From: Streptomyces sp. NBC_00539
GTDB lineage: Bacteria; Actinomycetota; Actinomycetes; Streptomycetales; Streptomycetaceae
NCBI RefSeq assembly: GCF_036346105.1
Contig: NZ_CP107811.1
Span: forward strand, 5,413,501-5,477,500
Reading direction: 5' to 3'
Length of the DNA stretch: 64,000 bases
The position numbers and the translations under genes were made by a program. Positions 43,922-52,039 of the stretch are shown here, in pieces (the first letter of the stretch is position 1; each line of letters starts with the position of its first letter). The notes under the pieces are model-generated. The model saw only the letters and a program-made list of their open reading frames with translations, was not told where the DNA came from and did no database searches.

Positions 43922-45019
43922 TCACGGCCCCGGCGTCCGGGCGGCGGCGGGGTCCGGGGTGCCGCTGCCCACCGCAGGGCCGCCCCGGCCGCGGTGGAAG
44001 ACCGCGCAGACCACGGTGACGGCCGCGCCGAGGACCGCCCAGGCCGCCAGCACCAGCATCGCCGGGCCCGCGTCGTTGCCCCGGAAGTACGTGATCGAGC
44101 GGGCGGCGTACGTACCGGCGCCCGGCGGCAGGGCCGGCCCGATGGCCCTCCAGAACGGCGGGAGCAGCGGATACGGGTAGGCGCCGCCCGCGCTCGGGTT
44201 GCCGAGGACCACCACCAGCAGGATCGCCAGCCCGATGCCGACCACCCCCGCCACGCCCTGGAACGCCAGCGTGATCGCGCCGACGGCGAAGACGACCAGC
44301 GTGCCCAGCCCCCACAGGGCCATGACGTTGCCGGGCAGCGCGCCCAGGACCGGCCCCGCGATGACCGTGCCGAGCAGCCCGGCGGCGATCGCGTACAGCA
44401 GCAGCGCGCCGAGCCGGATGACGGCGCGGGCGGAGTTCGCGGGCCGTGCGCCGGCGCTGATCGCGAGGATCGCGGCGCACAGGTAGCCGCCGACGCACCA
44501 GCCGACGACCAGGTAGAAGGAGCTCAGGCCGCGGGCGTCCCCGGCGGCGGCCGGGGCCACGTCGACGATCCGCACGCTGCGCCCCTGCGCCGTCTCGGCG
44601 CGGGTCACGATCGCTTCGAGCGCCTGGGAGAGCGAGGCCCCGGCGCCGCTCGCGACCAGCAGCCGGTCGGTCTTGCCGGCCGGCTCGATGAGCAGTGCCC
44701 CGGCCACGCTCCGGTCCTGGATCCGTGCTCGCGCCGCCGCCTCGTCGGGGACGGTGCGGGTGTCGAGCGGGTCGCCGGGCAGGGCGCCGAGGCTCTGGGC
44801 GGAGCGCGTGGCGACGGCTTCGGCGGGTGCGGTCACCACGAGGGGGATCCGGCTCGGTTGGGGGTGGTGGAAGGCCCCGATGTAGGAGGTGATGAAGGCG
44901 AGCTGGAGCGCCAGTACCCCGAGGACCAGCAGGAAGGCCCGGGTGCTGACGGCGTCCTTGATCTCGGCGAGGAAACCGCCGGAGGAACCCGCGGGTGCGG
45001 CGGTGGTGGGCTGGGTCAT
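43922..45019 (-). CDS. DUF3533 / ABC-2-like membrane protein
   Basis: 365 aa. An N-terminal membrane helix (FLLVLGVLALQLAFITSYIGAF), a ~150-residue extracellular domain (RIPLVVTAPAEAVATRSAQS ... ALLIEPAGKTDRLLVASGAG) and five to six C-terminal helices (SSFYLVVGWCVGGYLCAAIL, WGLGTLVVFAVGAITLAF, etc.) give the Pip/YhgE-like DUF3533 layout. Such proteins are often found with ABC exporters or phage-receptor-like complexes; no ATPase gene lies beside it. It is divergent from dnaE2 with ~180 bp between. Confidence 0.85.
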   Translation of the reverse strand: MTQPTTAAPAGSSGGFLAEIKDAVSTRAFLLVLGVLALQLAFITSYIGAFHHPQPSRIPLVVTAPAEAVATRSAQSLGALPGDPLDTRTVPDEAAARARIQDRSVAGALLIEPAGKTDRLLVASGAGASLSQALEAIVTRAETAQGRSVRIVDVAPAAAGDARGLSSFYLVVGWCVGGYLCAAILAISAGARPANSARAVIRLGALLLYAIAAGLLGTVIAGPVLGALPGNVMALWGLGTLVVFAVGAITLAFQGVAGVVGIGLAILLVVVLGNPSAGGAYPYPLLPPFWRAIGPALPPGAGTYAARSITYFRGNDAGPAMLVLAAWAVLGAAVTVVCAVFHRGRGGPAVGSGTPDPAAARTPGP

Positions 45020-45109
45020 GTCTCACACGCTCGGCGGAGCGGGGGCCGGGCGCAGCAGGGGTGGGCCGAACGGAGGGCGGAACCGGCGGGCGGACCGCGA
45101 AATGGATGA

Positions 45110-45125
45110 TCGAACAAGTGTTTCG
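45110..45125. promoter_or_regulatory. Possible LexA (SOS) box upstream of dnaE2
   Basis: TCGAACAAGTGTTTCG. The left half-site TCGAAC is perfect for the actinobacterial SOS box TCGAAC-N4-GTTCGA, while the right half keeps GTT only. It lies 71 bp before the dnaE2 start, with TATGGT (45146-45151) as a weak -10 candidate downstream. dnaE2 genes are typical SOS targets. Confidence 0.5.
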
Positions 45126-45196
45126 CACGGGTATTCGAATTGCTCTATGGTGGAGACGGGGGAGGTGTTCAGTCGAGGGAAAGCAGGAGGCCGCGG

Positions 45197-48100
45197 GTGC
45201 CCGGTTTTACGCATCTGCACACCGTTTCGGGGTTCTCCATGCGCTACGGAGGCTCCCACCCGGAACGGCTGGCGGAACGCGCCGCCGAGCGGGGCATGGA
45301 CGCCCTCGCCCTCACCGACCGCGACACCCTCGCCGGCGCGGTGCGCTTCGCCCGGGCGGCGGCGGAAGCCGGGATCCGGCCCCTGTTCGGGGTCGACCTC
45401 GCAGTGGCCGGGAGCCCCGCGGCCACCACCATCCGTACCGACTCCGCCGAAGCCTCCTCCCGGCGGCGCAACCCCGTCAGGGGCGGCGCCTTCGTCGACG
45501 AGTCCGCGGCCCGGGCCGTCTTCCTCGCCCGCGACGGCGCCACCGGCTGGGCCGAGCTGTGCCGCATGGTCACCGCCGCCCACGCCGGCGCACCCGGCGT
45601 CCCGCTCCTGCCCTGGGAGGAGCTGCGCGGCGCGAGCGGCGTGTACGTCCTGCTCGGCCCCGGCTCCGAAGTGGGCCGGGCCCTCGCCGCGGGCCGCCCG
45701 GACCGGGCCGCGCGCCTGCTCGCGCCCTGGCGGGAGGTCTACGGGGACGACCTGCGCCTGGAGGCCGTCCACCACGGCCGCACCGGCACCGGGCCCGGCT
45801 CGCTGCGCCTGGCCGCCCGGACGGTCGGCTTCGCCGCCGAGCAGGGCGTCCCGGCCGTGCTGACCAACGCCGTCCGGTACGCCGACCCCGGCCAGGGGCC
45901 CGTCGCCGACGTCCTCGACGCGGCCCGCCGTCTGGTCCCCATCGACCCCCGCAAACCCCTCGACAGCGGCGAACGCTGGATCAAGGACCCCGCCGCCATG
46001 GCCGAGAACGCCGACCTGATCGCCCGGGCGGCCGGGCTGCGCCCCGCCGACGCGCGCCGGCTGCTCGCCGAGACCCGGCGGACAGCCGAGGCCTGTGCGG
46101 TGGACCCCGAGGACGACCTGGGGATCGGGTCCGTCCACTTCCCCGAGGCCCGGCTCGTCGGCGCCGCCCACCGCACCGCCCAGCGGGTCCTCGCCTCCCG
46201 GGCGGCCGCGGGCATGGTGCTGCGCGGCTACGCCGGCGAGCGCCGGTACTGGGAGCGGATGCACGAGGAACTCGACGTCATCGCCTACCACGGCTTCGCC
46301 TCGTACTTCCTGACGGTCGCCCAAGTGGTGGACGACGTACGGGAGATGGGCATCCGGGTGGCGGCCCGCGGCTCCGGCGCGGGTTCCCTCGTCAACCACC
46401 TCCTCGGCATCGCGCACGCCGACCCCCTCGCCCACGGGCTGCTGATGGAGCGCTTCCTGTCCAAGCGCCGCCGGGTGCTGCCCGACATCGACATCGACGT
46501 GGAGTCCGCCCGCCGGCTGGAGGTCTACCGGCGGATCATCGACCGGTTCGGCGCCGAACGCGTCGCCACCGTCTCCATGCCCGAGACCTACCGGGTCCGG
46601 CACGCCATCCGTGACGTGGGCGCCGCCCTGTCCATGGATCCGGCCACCGTCGACCGGCTCGCCAAGGCCTTCCCGCACATCCGGGCCCGCGACGCCCGCG
46701 CGGCCCTCGCCGAACTCCCCGAACTCCGGGGCGTGCGGGGAGAGTCGCACGGGCGGCTGTGGGAGCTGGTCGAAGCGCTGGACGGCCTGCCGCGGGGCAT
46801 CGCCATGCACCCGTGCGGGGTGCTGCTCTCGGACGCCTCGCTCCTCGCCCGCACCCCGGTCGTACCGAGCAGCGGCGAGGGCTTGCCCATGTCCCAGTTC
46901 GACAAGGACGACGTGGAGGAACTCGGCCTGCTCAAACTCGACGTGCTGGGCGTACGGATGCAGTCCGCGATGGCGCACGCCGTCGCCGAGCTGCGCCGCG
47001 CCACGGGGCAGGAGCTCGACCTGGACGACCCGGCGCAGGTGCCGCCGGGCGACGGGGCCACGTACGAGCTGATCCGTTCGGCCGAGACGCTGGGCTGCTT
47101 CCAGATCGAGTCCCCGGGCCAGCGCGACCTGGTGGGGCGGCTCCAGCCCGCCACCTTCCACGACCTGGTCGTGGACATCTCGCTGTTCCGGCCCGGCCCG
47201 GTGGCCGCCGACATGGTGCGCCCGTTCATCGAGGCCCGGCACGGGCGGGCCCCGGCCCGTTTCCCGCACCCGGACCTGGCGGACGCGCTGGCGGAGACCT
47301 ACGGGGTGGTGGTCTTCCACGAGCAGATCATCGAGATCGTGCACGTCATGACCGGCTGCGGCCGCGACGAGGCGGACCGGGTGCGGCGCGGGCTGTCCGA
47401 CCCCGACTCGCAGGGCCGGATCAAGGTCTGGTTCGCGGCGACGGCGCGGGACCGCGGCTATTCGCCCGAAGTGATCGCCCGGACCTGGGAGATCGTGGAG
47501 GCCTTCGGCTCGTACGGGTTCTGCAAGGCGCACGCGGTGGCCTTCGCCGTCCCCACGTACCAGTCCGCCTGGCTCAAGGCCCACCACCCGGCCGCCTTCT
47601 ACGCCGGGCTGCTCACCCACGACCCCGGCATGTACCCCAAGCGGCTGCTGCTGGCGGACGCGCGGCGCCGGGGCGTCCCCGTGCTGCCGCTGGACGTGAA
47701 CCGGTCCTCGGTCCACCACCGCATCGAACTGGTGTCCGAGGTGCCGCCGCTGTGGGGGCTCCGGCTCGCGCTGGCCGACGTCCACGGCATCAGCGAGACC
47801 GAGGCCGCCAGGATCGAGGCCGGCCGGCCCTACGCCTCCCTGCGCGACTTCTGGGACCGGGCCCACCCCGGCCGGCCCGTGGCCGAACGGCTTGCCCAGG
47901 TAGGGGCGCTGGACGCGTTCGGCGCCAACCGGCGCGACCTGCTGCTGCACCTGAGCGAACTGCACGGCGCCCAGCGCGCGGCCGACGCCCGGGGCAGCGC
48001 CCAGCTCCCCCTCGGCGGCGGCCGGTCCACCGCCGCCGTCGGGCTGCCCGACCTCAGTGAGGCCGAGCGGCTCAGCGCCGAACTCGGCGTCCTCGGCATG

Positions 48101-48655
48101 GACACCTCACGCCACCTGATGGCGGACCACCACGCCTTCCTGGCCGAACTGGGCGTGGTCCCGGCCCGGCGGCTGCGCGACACCGAACACGGCCGGACCG
48201 TGCTGGTCGCCGGCGCCAAGGCGGCCACCCAGACCCCGCCCATCCGCTCCGGCCGCCGGGTCATCTTCACCACCCTCGACGACGGGACCGGCCTGGTCGA
48301 CCTGGCATTCTTCGACGACAGCCACGAGGCCTGCGCCCACACCGTCTTCCACTCCTTCCTGCTGCTGGTGCGCGGAGTGGTGCAGCGGCGCGGACCGCAG
48401 AGCCTGAGCATCGTCGGAGCGGCGGCCTGGAACCTCGCCGAACTGGTCGAACTGCGGGAGCAGAGCGGCCTGGAGGCGGTCACCGCCCGGCTGTCCGAAC
48501 CGGTGCGCGAAGGCTCCGGGCCCTCCGCCCCCGGCCGCCGGATCCACCTGCCGACCGGCTACGAGATGAACCCGTGGGCCGACCTCCAGCCGCCCGGGAC
48601 GGGCCCGGCGACCGGACGCAAGCTGTGGCACTCCAGCCCGGGGAGCGCGGGATGA
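45197..48655 (+). CDS. dnaE2: Error-prone DNA polymerase DnaE2
   Basis: A 1152-aa C-family polymerase used for translesion synthesis and induced mutagenesis. The N-terminal PHP domain starts at once (FTHLHTVSGFSMRYGG). The polymerase domain contains VLPDIDIDVESARR (catalytic Asp residues near 430 and 432), the third Asp in LLKLDVLGV near residue 580, and later GYGFCKAHAVAFAVPTYQSAW-like fingers. A C-terminal OB-fold (VLVAGAKAATQTPPI, VIFTTLDDGTGLVDLAFF) ends the protein. The GTG start follows CAGGAGG by 6 nt. Overlaps the imuB-like gene by 4 nt (ATGA). Confidence 0.95.
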   Translation: MPGFTHLHTVSGFSMRYGGSHPERLAERAAERGMDALALTDRDTLAGAVRFARAAAEAGIRPLFGVDLAVAGSPAATTIRTDSAEASSRRRNPVRGGAFVDESAARAVFLARDGATGWAELCRMVTAAHAGAPGVPLLPWEELRGASGVYVLLGPGSEVGRALAAGRPDRAARLLAPWREVYGDDLRLEAVHHGRTGTGPGSLRLAARTVGFAAEQGVPAVLTNAVRYADPGQGPVADVLDAARRLVPIDPRKPLDSGERWIKDPAAMAENADLIARAAGLRPADARRLLAETRRTAEACAVDPEDDLGIGSVHFPEARLVGAAHRTAQRVLASRAAAGMVLRGYAGERRYWERMHEELDVIAYHGFASYFLTVAQVVDDVREMGIRVAARGSGAGSLVNHLLGIAHADPLAHGLLMERFLSKRRRVLPDIDIDVESARRLEVYRRIIDRFGAERVATVSMPETYRVRHAIRDVGAALSMDPATVDRLAKAFPHIRARDARAALAELPELRGVRGESHGRLWELVEALDGLPRGIAMHPCGVLLSDASLLARTPVVPSSGEGLPMSQFDKDDVEELGLLKLDVLGVRMQSAMAHAVAELRRATGQELDLDDPAQVPPGDGATYELIRSAETLGCFQIESPGQRDLVGRLQPATFHDLVVDISLFRPGPVAADMVRPFIEARHGRAPARFPHPDLADALAETYGVVVFHEQIIEIVHVMTGCGRDEADRVRRGLSDPDSQGRIKVWFAATARDRGYSPEVIARTWEIVEAFGSYGFCKAHAVAFAVPTYQSAWLKAHHPAAFYAGLLTHDPGMYPKRLLLADARRRGVPVLPLDVNRSSVHHRIELVSEVPPLWGLRLALADVHGISETEAARIEAGRPYASLRDFWDRAHPGRPVAERLAQVGALDAFGANRRDLLLHLSELHGAQRAADARGSAQLPLGGGRSTAAVGLPDLSEAERLSAELGVLGMDTSRHLMADHHAFLAELGVVPARRLRDTEHGRTVLVAGAKAATQTPPIRSGRRVIFTTLDDGTGLVDLAFFDDSHEACAHTVFHSFLLLVRGVVQRRGPQSLSIVGAAAWNLAELVELREQSGLEAVTARLSEPVREGSGPSAPGRRIHLPTGYEMNPWADLQPPGTGPATGRKLWHSSPGSAG

Positions 48656-49635
48656 ACAGCGCGATCCTGCACGTGAGGTGCGCCCCGGCGCTGACCGGCG
48701 AGGGCTACCGGGAGGTCCTGGAGCTGCTGCGGGAGTTCTCCCCGGTGGTGCAGGCCCTGCCGCCGCGCGCCGCGCTGGTCCAAGTCGGCGGCGCGCAGCG
48801 CTACTTCGGCGCGGACGCCGCCCGTATCGCCGAGGTGGTACGGCTGCGCGCGGTGGCCCGGCTGGGCACCGACGTCCGGATCGGGGTCGCCGCCACCTGG
48901 GCCGTGGCCGCGACGGCCTCCGCACGGGTCCCCGGACCCGGCGGGATCCTGGCCGTCCCCGAGGAGGCGGTGCCCGGATTCCTCGGGCCGCTGCCGGTGG
49001 AGGCGCTGTACGGGCTCGGCTCCCGCCAGGCCGAGGCGCTGCGCGGCTACGGACTGCATACGATCGGGGCGCTCACCGAGGTGTCACCCGGGGTCGTCGA
49101 GCGGATCCTCGGCAAGCGGGCGGGACGCCTGGTCGTGGAGCGCGCCCACGGCGCCGACCCGCGGCCGGTCACCCCGAGGGACCTGCCGTCCTCGGCCGCC
49201 GTCCGCGCCGGGTTCCCGCGGGAGGAGCTGGACGGCCCGCACGCCCGGGCCGCGCTGCTCGCCCTGGTCGTCCGACTCGGCGCCACCCTGCGCGGGCGCC
49301 GCCAGGCCGCGCGGGCGCTGACCTTGACCCTCCAGTTCGCCGGCGGGACCCGGTGGGAGAAGACGCGGCGGCTGACGGAGCCCTCCGCCCACGACGAAGA
49401 CATGCGGGCCATGGCGTACCGCCTGATGGACGCGGCCGGCCTGCAACGGGCCCGGCTGACCGGCATGGTGCTCCGGGCCGAGGACCTCACCGGCGCCGCG
49501 GGCGTGGCGCGCCAGCTCACCCTGGACCCCGTCCGCGAGTCCCGGCTGACGGTCGAGGCGGCCATCGACCGTGCCAACGCCCGCTTCGGCCCGGGCACGG
49601 TCCGCCCGGCGGCCACTTTCGGCAAGGCCTCGTAG
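48652..49635 (+). CDS. imuB: ImuB-like Y-family polymerase homologue, probably catalytically dead
   Basis: 327 aa, related to DinB/ImuB. Visible: the thumb/HhH part (LYGLGSRQAEALRGYGLHTI, ERILGKRAGRLVVERAHGAD) and the little-finger region (ARALTLTLQFAGGTRWEKTR). The N-terminus begins ILHVRCAPALTGEGYREVLE, so the usual catalytic D-x-D of the first motif is missing, and the second motif reads ALVQVGGAQRYFGADA instead of the DE-containing one. This fits ImuB, which lacks polymerase activity and links DnaE2 to the beta clamp. No ImuA' gene is adjacent. ATGA overlap with dnaE2. Symbol by function and context. Confidence 0.8.
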   Translation: MNSAILHVRCAPALTGEGYREVLELLREFSPVVQALPPRAALVQVGGAQRYFGADAARIAEVVRLRAVARLGTDVRIGVAATWAVAATASARVPGPGGILAVPEEAVPGFLGPLPVEALYGLGSRQAEALRGYGLHTIGALTEVSPGVVERILGKRAGRLVVERAHGADPRPVTPRDLPSSAAVRAGFPREELDGPHARAALLALVVRLGATLRGRRQAARALTLTLQFAGGTRWEKTRRLTEPSAHDEDMRAMAYRLMDAAGLQRARLTGMVLRAEDLTGAAGVARQLTLDPVRESRLTVEAAIDRANARFGPGTVRPAATFGKAS

Positions 49636-49637
49636 GC

Positions 49638-49689
49638 CGTCTCTTTCGTACGTCCGCCGCCGGCGTCTCTTTCGTACGTTCGCCGTCGG
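49638..49689. repeat. Two tandem 26-bp repeats after the imuB-like gene
   Basis: Two copies of CGTCTCTTTCGTACGT followed by (C/T)CGCCG(C/T)CGG, at 49638-49663 and 49664-49689, differing at two positions. A related CTCGCGC motif follows twice. They lie between the imuB-like stop and the lipase promoter. Function unknown. Confidence 0.7.
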
Positions 49690-49870
49690 CCTCGCGCCGG
49701 TCCGTCGGCCTCGCGCAGGACCGGAGAGCAGCTCGACACCCGAGTTTTTACCGACGCGTAACTTCCAAGTCCTGCTACTCGCCCGTAATTTAGCGGCAGC
49801 AGCTCCCCTTGTGATCCGGATCACGGGACAAACCCCCCGCACCATCCCCATGACGCAAGGAGATCACTCG
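49690..49870. promoter_or_regulatory. Lipase upstream region
   Basis: About 180 bp before the lipase start, including an AT-richer stretch (49740-49800) and the inverted repeat GTGATCCGGATCAC (49811-49824), a perfect 14-bp palindrome. The palindrome sits ~46 bp before the lipase start and could be an operator. AAGGAG at 49857-49862 is the ribosome-binding site. Confidence 0.55.
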
Positions 49871-50728
49871 ATGCTGCCCTGGCGCCGCCTGCTCCGCCCG
49901 CTGGCCGTCCTGACCCTCGCAGCCGCCGCGCTCGTCGCCCCCACCGGCACCGCGCAAGCCGCCTCCGCCCCCAGCAGCGGCTGGAACGACTGGACCTGCA
50001 AGCCGTCCGCCGCGCACCCGCGCCCCGTCGTGCTCGTACACGGCACCCTCGGGAACTCCGTCGACAACTGGCTCGGCTTCGCGCCCTACCTCGTCCACCG
50101 CGGCTACTGCGTCTACTCCCTCGACTACGGCCAGATCCCCGGCCAGTCCTTCTTCAACGGCCTCGGGCCCATCGACAAGTCCGCCGTGCAGCTCGGCACC
50201 TTCGTCGACCGGGTGCTGGCCTCCACCGGCGCCGCCAAGACCGACATCGTCGGCCACTCCCAGGGCGGTATGATGCCCCGCCAGTACCTCAAGTCCGGCG
50301 GCGCGGCCAAGGTGAACGCCCTCGTCGGACTCGCCCCCGACAACCACGGAACCACCCTGTCCGGCCTGACCCAGCTGCTGCCGTACTTCCCCGGAGCCGA
50401 AGACCTGATCAGCTCCGCGACCCCGGGCCTGGCCGACCAGATCGTCGGATCCTCCTTCGTCACCCACCTCAACGCGGGCGGGGACACCGTCCCGGGAGTC
50501 GCCTACACGGTGATCACCACCAAGTACGACGAGGTGGTGACCCCGTACACCAGCGGCTTCCTCAGCGGGCCGAACGTACGCAACGTCGTGGTCCAGGACC
50601 TGTGCGCCCTCGACTTCTCCGAGCACGTGGCCATCGGCCTGACCGACCGCATCGCCTGGCACGAGGCGGCCAACGCCCTCGACCCGGCCCACGCCGAACG
50701 GACCACCTGCGCCTCGGTCTTCCAGTGA
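49871..50728 (+). CDS. Secreted lipase/esterase (alpha/beta hydrolase)
   Basis: 285 aa. The signal peptide (LLRPLAVLTLAAAALVAPTGTAQA) is followed by the mature alpha/beta hydrolase. Seen: RPVVLVHGTLGNSVDNW (oxyanion loop), the nucleophile elbow DIVGHSQGGMMPRQYL with Ser in GHSQG, and an Asp/His pair toward the C-terminus (TKYDEVVTPY, SEHVAIG). Several Cys (WTCK, GYCVYS, DLCALDF, TTCAS) suggest disulphides. This matches the Streptomyces secreted triacylglycerol lipase family. The ATG at 49871 is preceded by AAGGAG 8 nt upstream. Convergent with the LPMO gene. Confidence 0.9.
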   Translation: MLPWRRLLRPLAVLTLAAAALVAPTGTAQAASAPSSGWNDWTCKPSAAHPRPVVLVHGTLGNSVDNWLGFAPYLVHRGYCVYSLDYGQIPGQSFFNGLGPIDKSAVQLGTFVDRVLASTGAAKTDIVGHSQGGMMPRQYLKSGGAAKVNALVGLAPDNHGTTLSGLTQLLPYFPGAEDLISSATPGLADQIVGSSFVTHLNAGGDTVPGVAYTVITTKYDEVVTPYTSGFLSGPNVRNVVVQDLCALDFSEHVAIGLTDRIAWHEAANALDPAHAERTTCASVFQ

Positions 50729-50763
50729 CGGGCCTTGAGCGGCGCCGGCGGCCCTAGCGCGTC

Positions 50764-51828
50764 CTAGCGGCCGTGGCGGCCCGTCGTGGCGCGGCGGCGG
50801 GCCACGGCGAAGAGCACGGCCGAGCCGACGGCAAGGGTGCCCGCCCCGGCGATCGCGATCATCGGGGCGGAGCCGTCGCCGCCGGTCTGGGCGAGGTCAC
50901 CCGTCTTGGCCGCAGCCGCGGACGGCGCGGCGAGGGGGGATTCGGCGCTCGTGCCGTTCGTCTTCGGGTCGTCGTCGCCGTGGCCGCCGTGCTCCACGGT
51001 CGACTTGGCCGCGCCCTCGGAGATCTGCTCGTCCGTCGGCGGCTTGGCGACGGGTCCGTCCGACGGCTTGGCGCCGGGGGCGGCGCTGCCGGCGCTGCTC
51101 GGCTTCGATCCGGGCTTGCCGTCGGCGGTCCCGGTGCCGGTGCCGGACCCCGTGCCGGTCCCGGTCCCGGTGCCCGCCCCGCTGCCGGTGTCCTTGCCGA
51201 AGACCACGTCCGAGCAGCTGTAGAAGGCCTCCGGGCTGTCCGAGCGCTGCCAGATGCCGTAGATCAGGTGCCGGCCGCTCTTCTTCGGGACCGTGCCGGA
51301 GAAGACGTAGTCACCGCCGCGCATCGCCGGGTCGGTGACCTTCACGAACGGCTCCGGCTCCAGGTCGGACCACCTCAGCGGCTTCGCCGGGTCGTAGCCG
51401 TCCTTCGTCACGTACAGCTCGAACGTGCCCTTGTGCGGGGCGGTGCCCTTGTAGCGGAAGGTGTGCGTGCCGGAGGTCATCGCGCCGGCCGGCCAGTCCG
51501 CGCGGGCCAGGTCCAGGCCCCGGTACTTGTCGTTCCCCGCGGAGCACAGCTGCCCGTTCGGGATCAGGGCCCGGTGGTTGCCCGCCGCGTTGGCGATGTT
51601 CACCGCGTTCCAGTCGTAGAACGGCTGCGTGCCGCCCGCCGCGACCGCCGCCTTGCAGGCCGCCGACCGCGGGGACTCGGGACCCTCCGCGTAGCAGGCG
51701 GCCACCCGGCTGACCGGGTCCGTCATCGAACCGTGCGCGGCCGCGGGGGCGGCGGCGTACGCGGCCACCGCGAGCGGGGCGAGGCCGGCGGCGAGGATGC
51801 GGCCGGCGGTGCGGGTGACGGTGCGCAT
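50764..51828 (-). CDS. AA10 lytic polysaccharide monooxygenase with LAxTG cell-wall anchor
   Basis: 354 aa. A signal peptide (RILAAGLAPLAVAAYAAAPA) ends so that the mature protein begins with His (AAA|HGSMTDPVSR), the first ligand of the copper histidine brace. The catalytic domain (YDWNAVNIANAAGNHRALIP, HTFRYKGTAPHKGTFELYVT, GRHLIYGIWQRSDSPEAFYS) is typical of chitin/cellulose-active AA10 enzymes. A Gly/Thr-Pro/Ser-rich linker leads to DLAQTGG, a hydrophobic helix and RRR, i.e. a class E sortase signal. I recall the S. coelicolor counterpart LpmP (SCO1734), linked to hyphal surface glycan. RBS AGGAGA precedes ATG 51828. Confidence 0.93.
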   Translation of the reverse strand: MRTVTRTAGRILAAGLAPLAVAAYAAAPAAAHGSMTDPVSRVAACYAEGPESPRSAACKAAVAAGGTQPFYDWNAVNIANAAGNHRALIPNGQLCSAGNDKYRGLDLARADWPAGAMTSGTHTFRYKGTAPHKGTFELYVTKDGYDPAKPLRWSDLEPEPFVKVTDPAMRGGDYVFSGTVPKKSGRHLIYGIWQRSDSPEAFYSCSDVVFGKDTGSGAGTGTGTGTGSGTGTGTADGKPGSKPSSAGSAAPGAKPSDGPVAKPPTDEQISEGAAKSTVEHGGHGDDDPKTNGTSAESPLAAPSAAAAKTGDLAQTGGDGSAPMIAIAGAGTLAVGSAVLFAVARRRATTGRHGR

Positions 51829-52019
51829 GGTGGATCTCCTCCGGGCGGTGGCGTCGTGGTGCGCCAGGGGGGCCGGGCGGCGCGTCCCCGGACACGAGGT
51901 GTCTCCGACGCCGTCCCGGCCCTCCCTGGCCACGCCAACCTAACCGCCCCGACCTGCGCTTCCGCGCGGATCGGGGCGGTCGGGGCGATCCTTAGGCCCC
52001 GCTTAAGGCGGAGGTAAGC

Positions 52020-52039
52020 AGCCCCTGAGGAAGGGGGCT
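52020..52039 (-). terminator. Small hairpin at the end of the M4 protease gene
   Basis: AGCCCC (52020-52025) pairs with GGGGCT (52034-52039) around an 8-nt loop, directly after the stop codon of the minus-strand protease gene. A weaker hairpin than the others, but well placed. Confidence 0.55.

Noticed and set aside
45023-47965. Long minus-strand open frame opposite dnaE2
   Set aside because: Composition is typical of antisense frames in high-GC DNA and there is no ribosome-binding site; dnaE2 motifs are on the plus strand.
51121-51180. Short GGTGCC/GGTCCC tandem repeats as a mobile or CRISPR-like element
   Set aside because: They are in-frame codons of the Gly/Thr linker of the LPMO.
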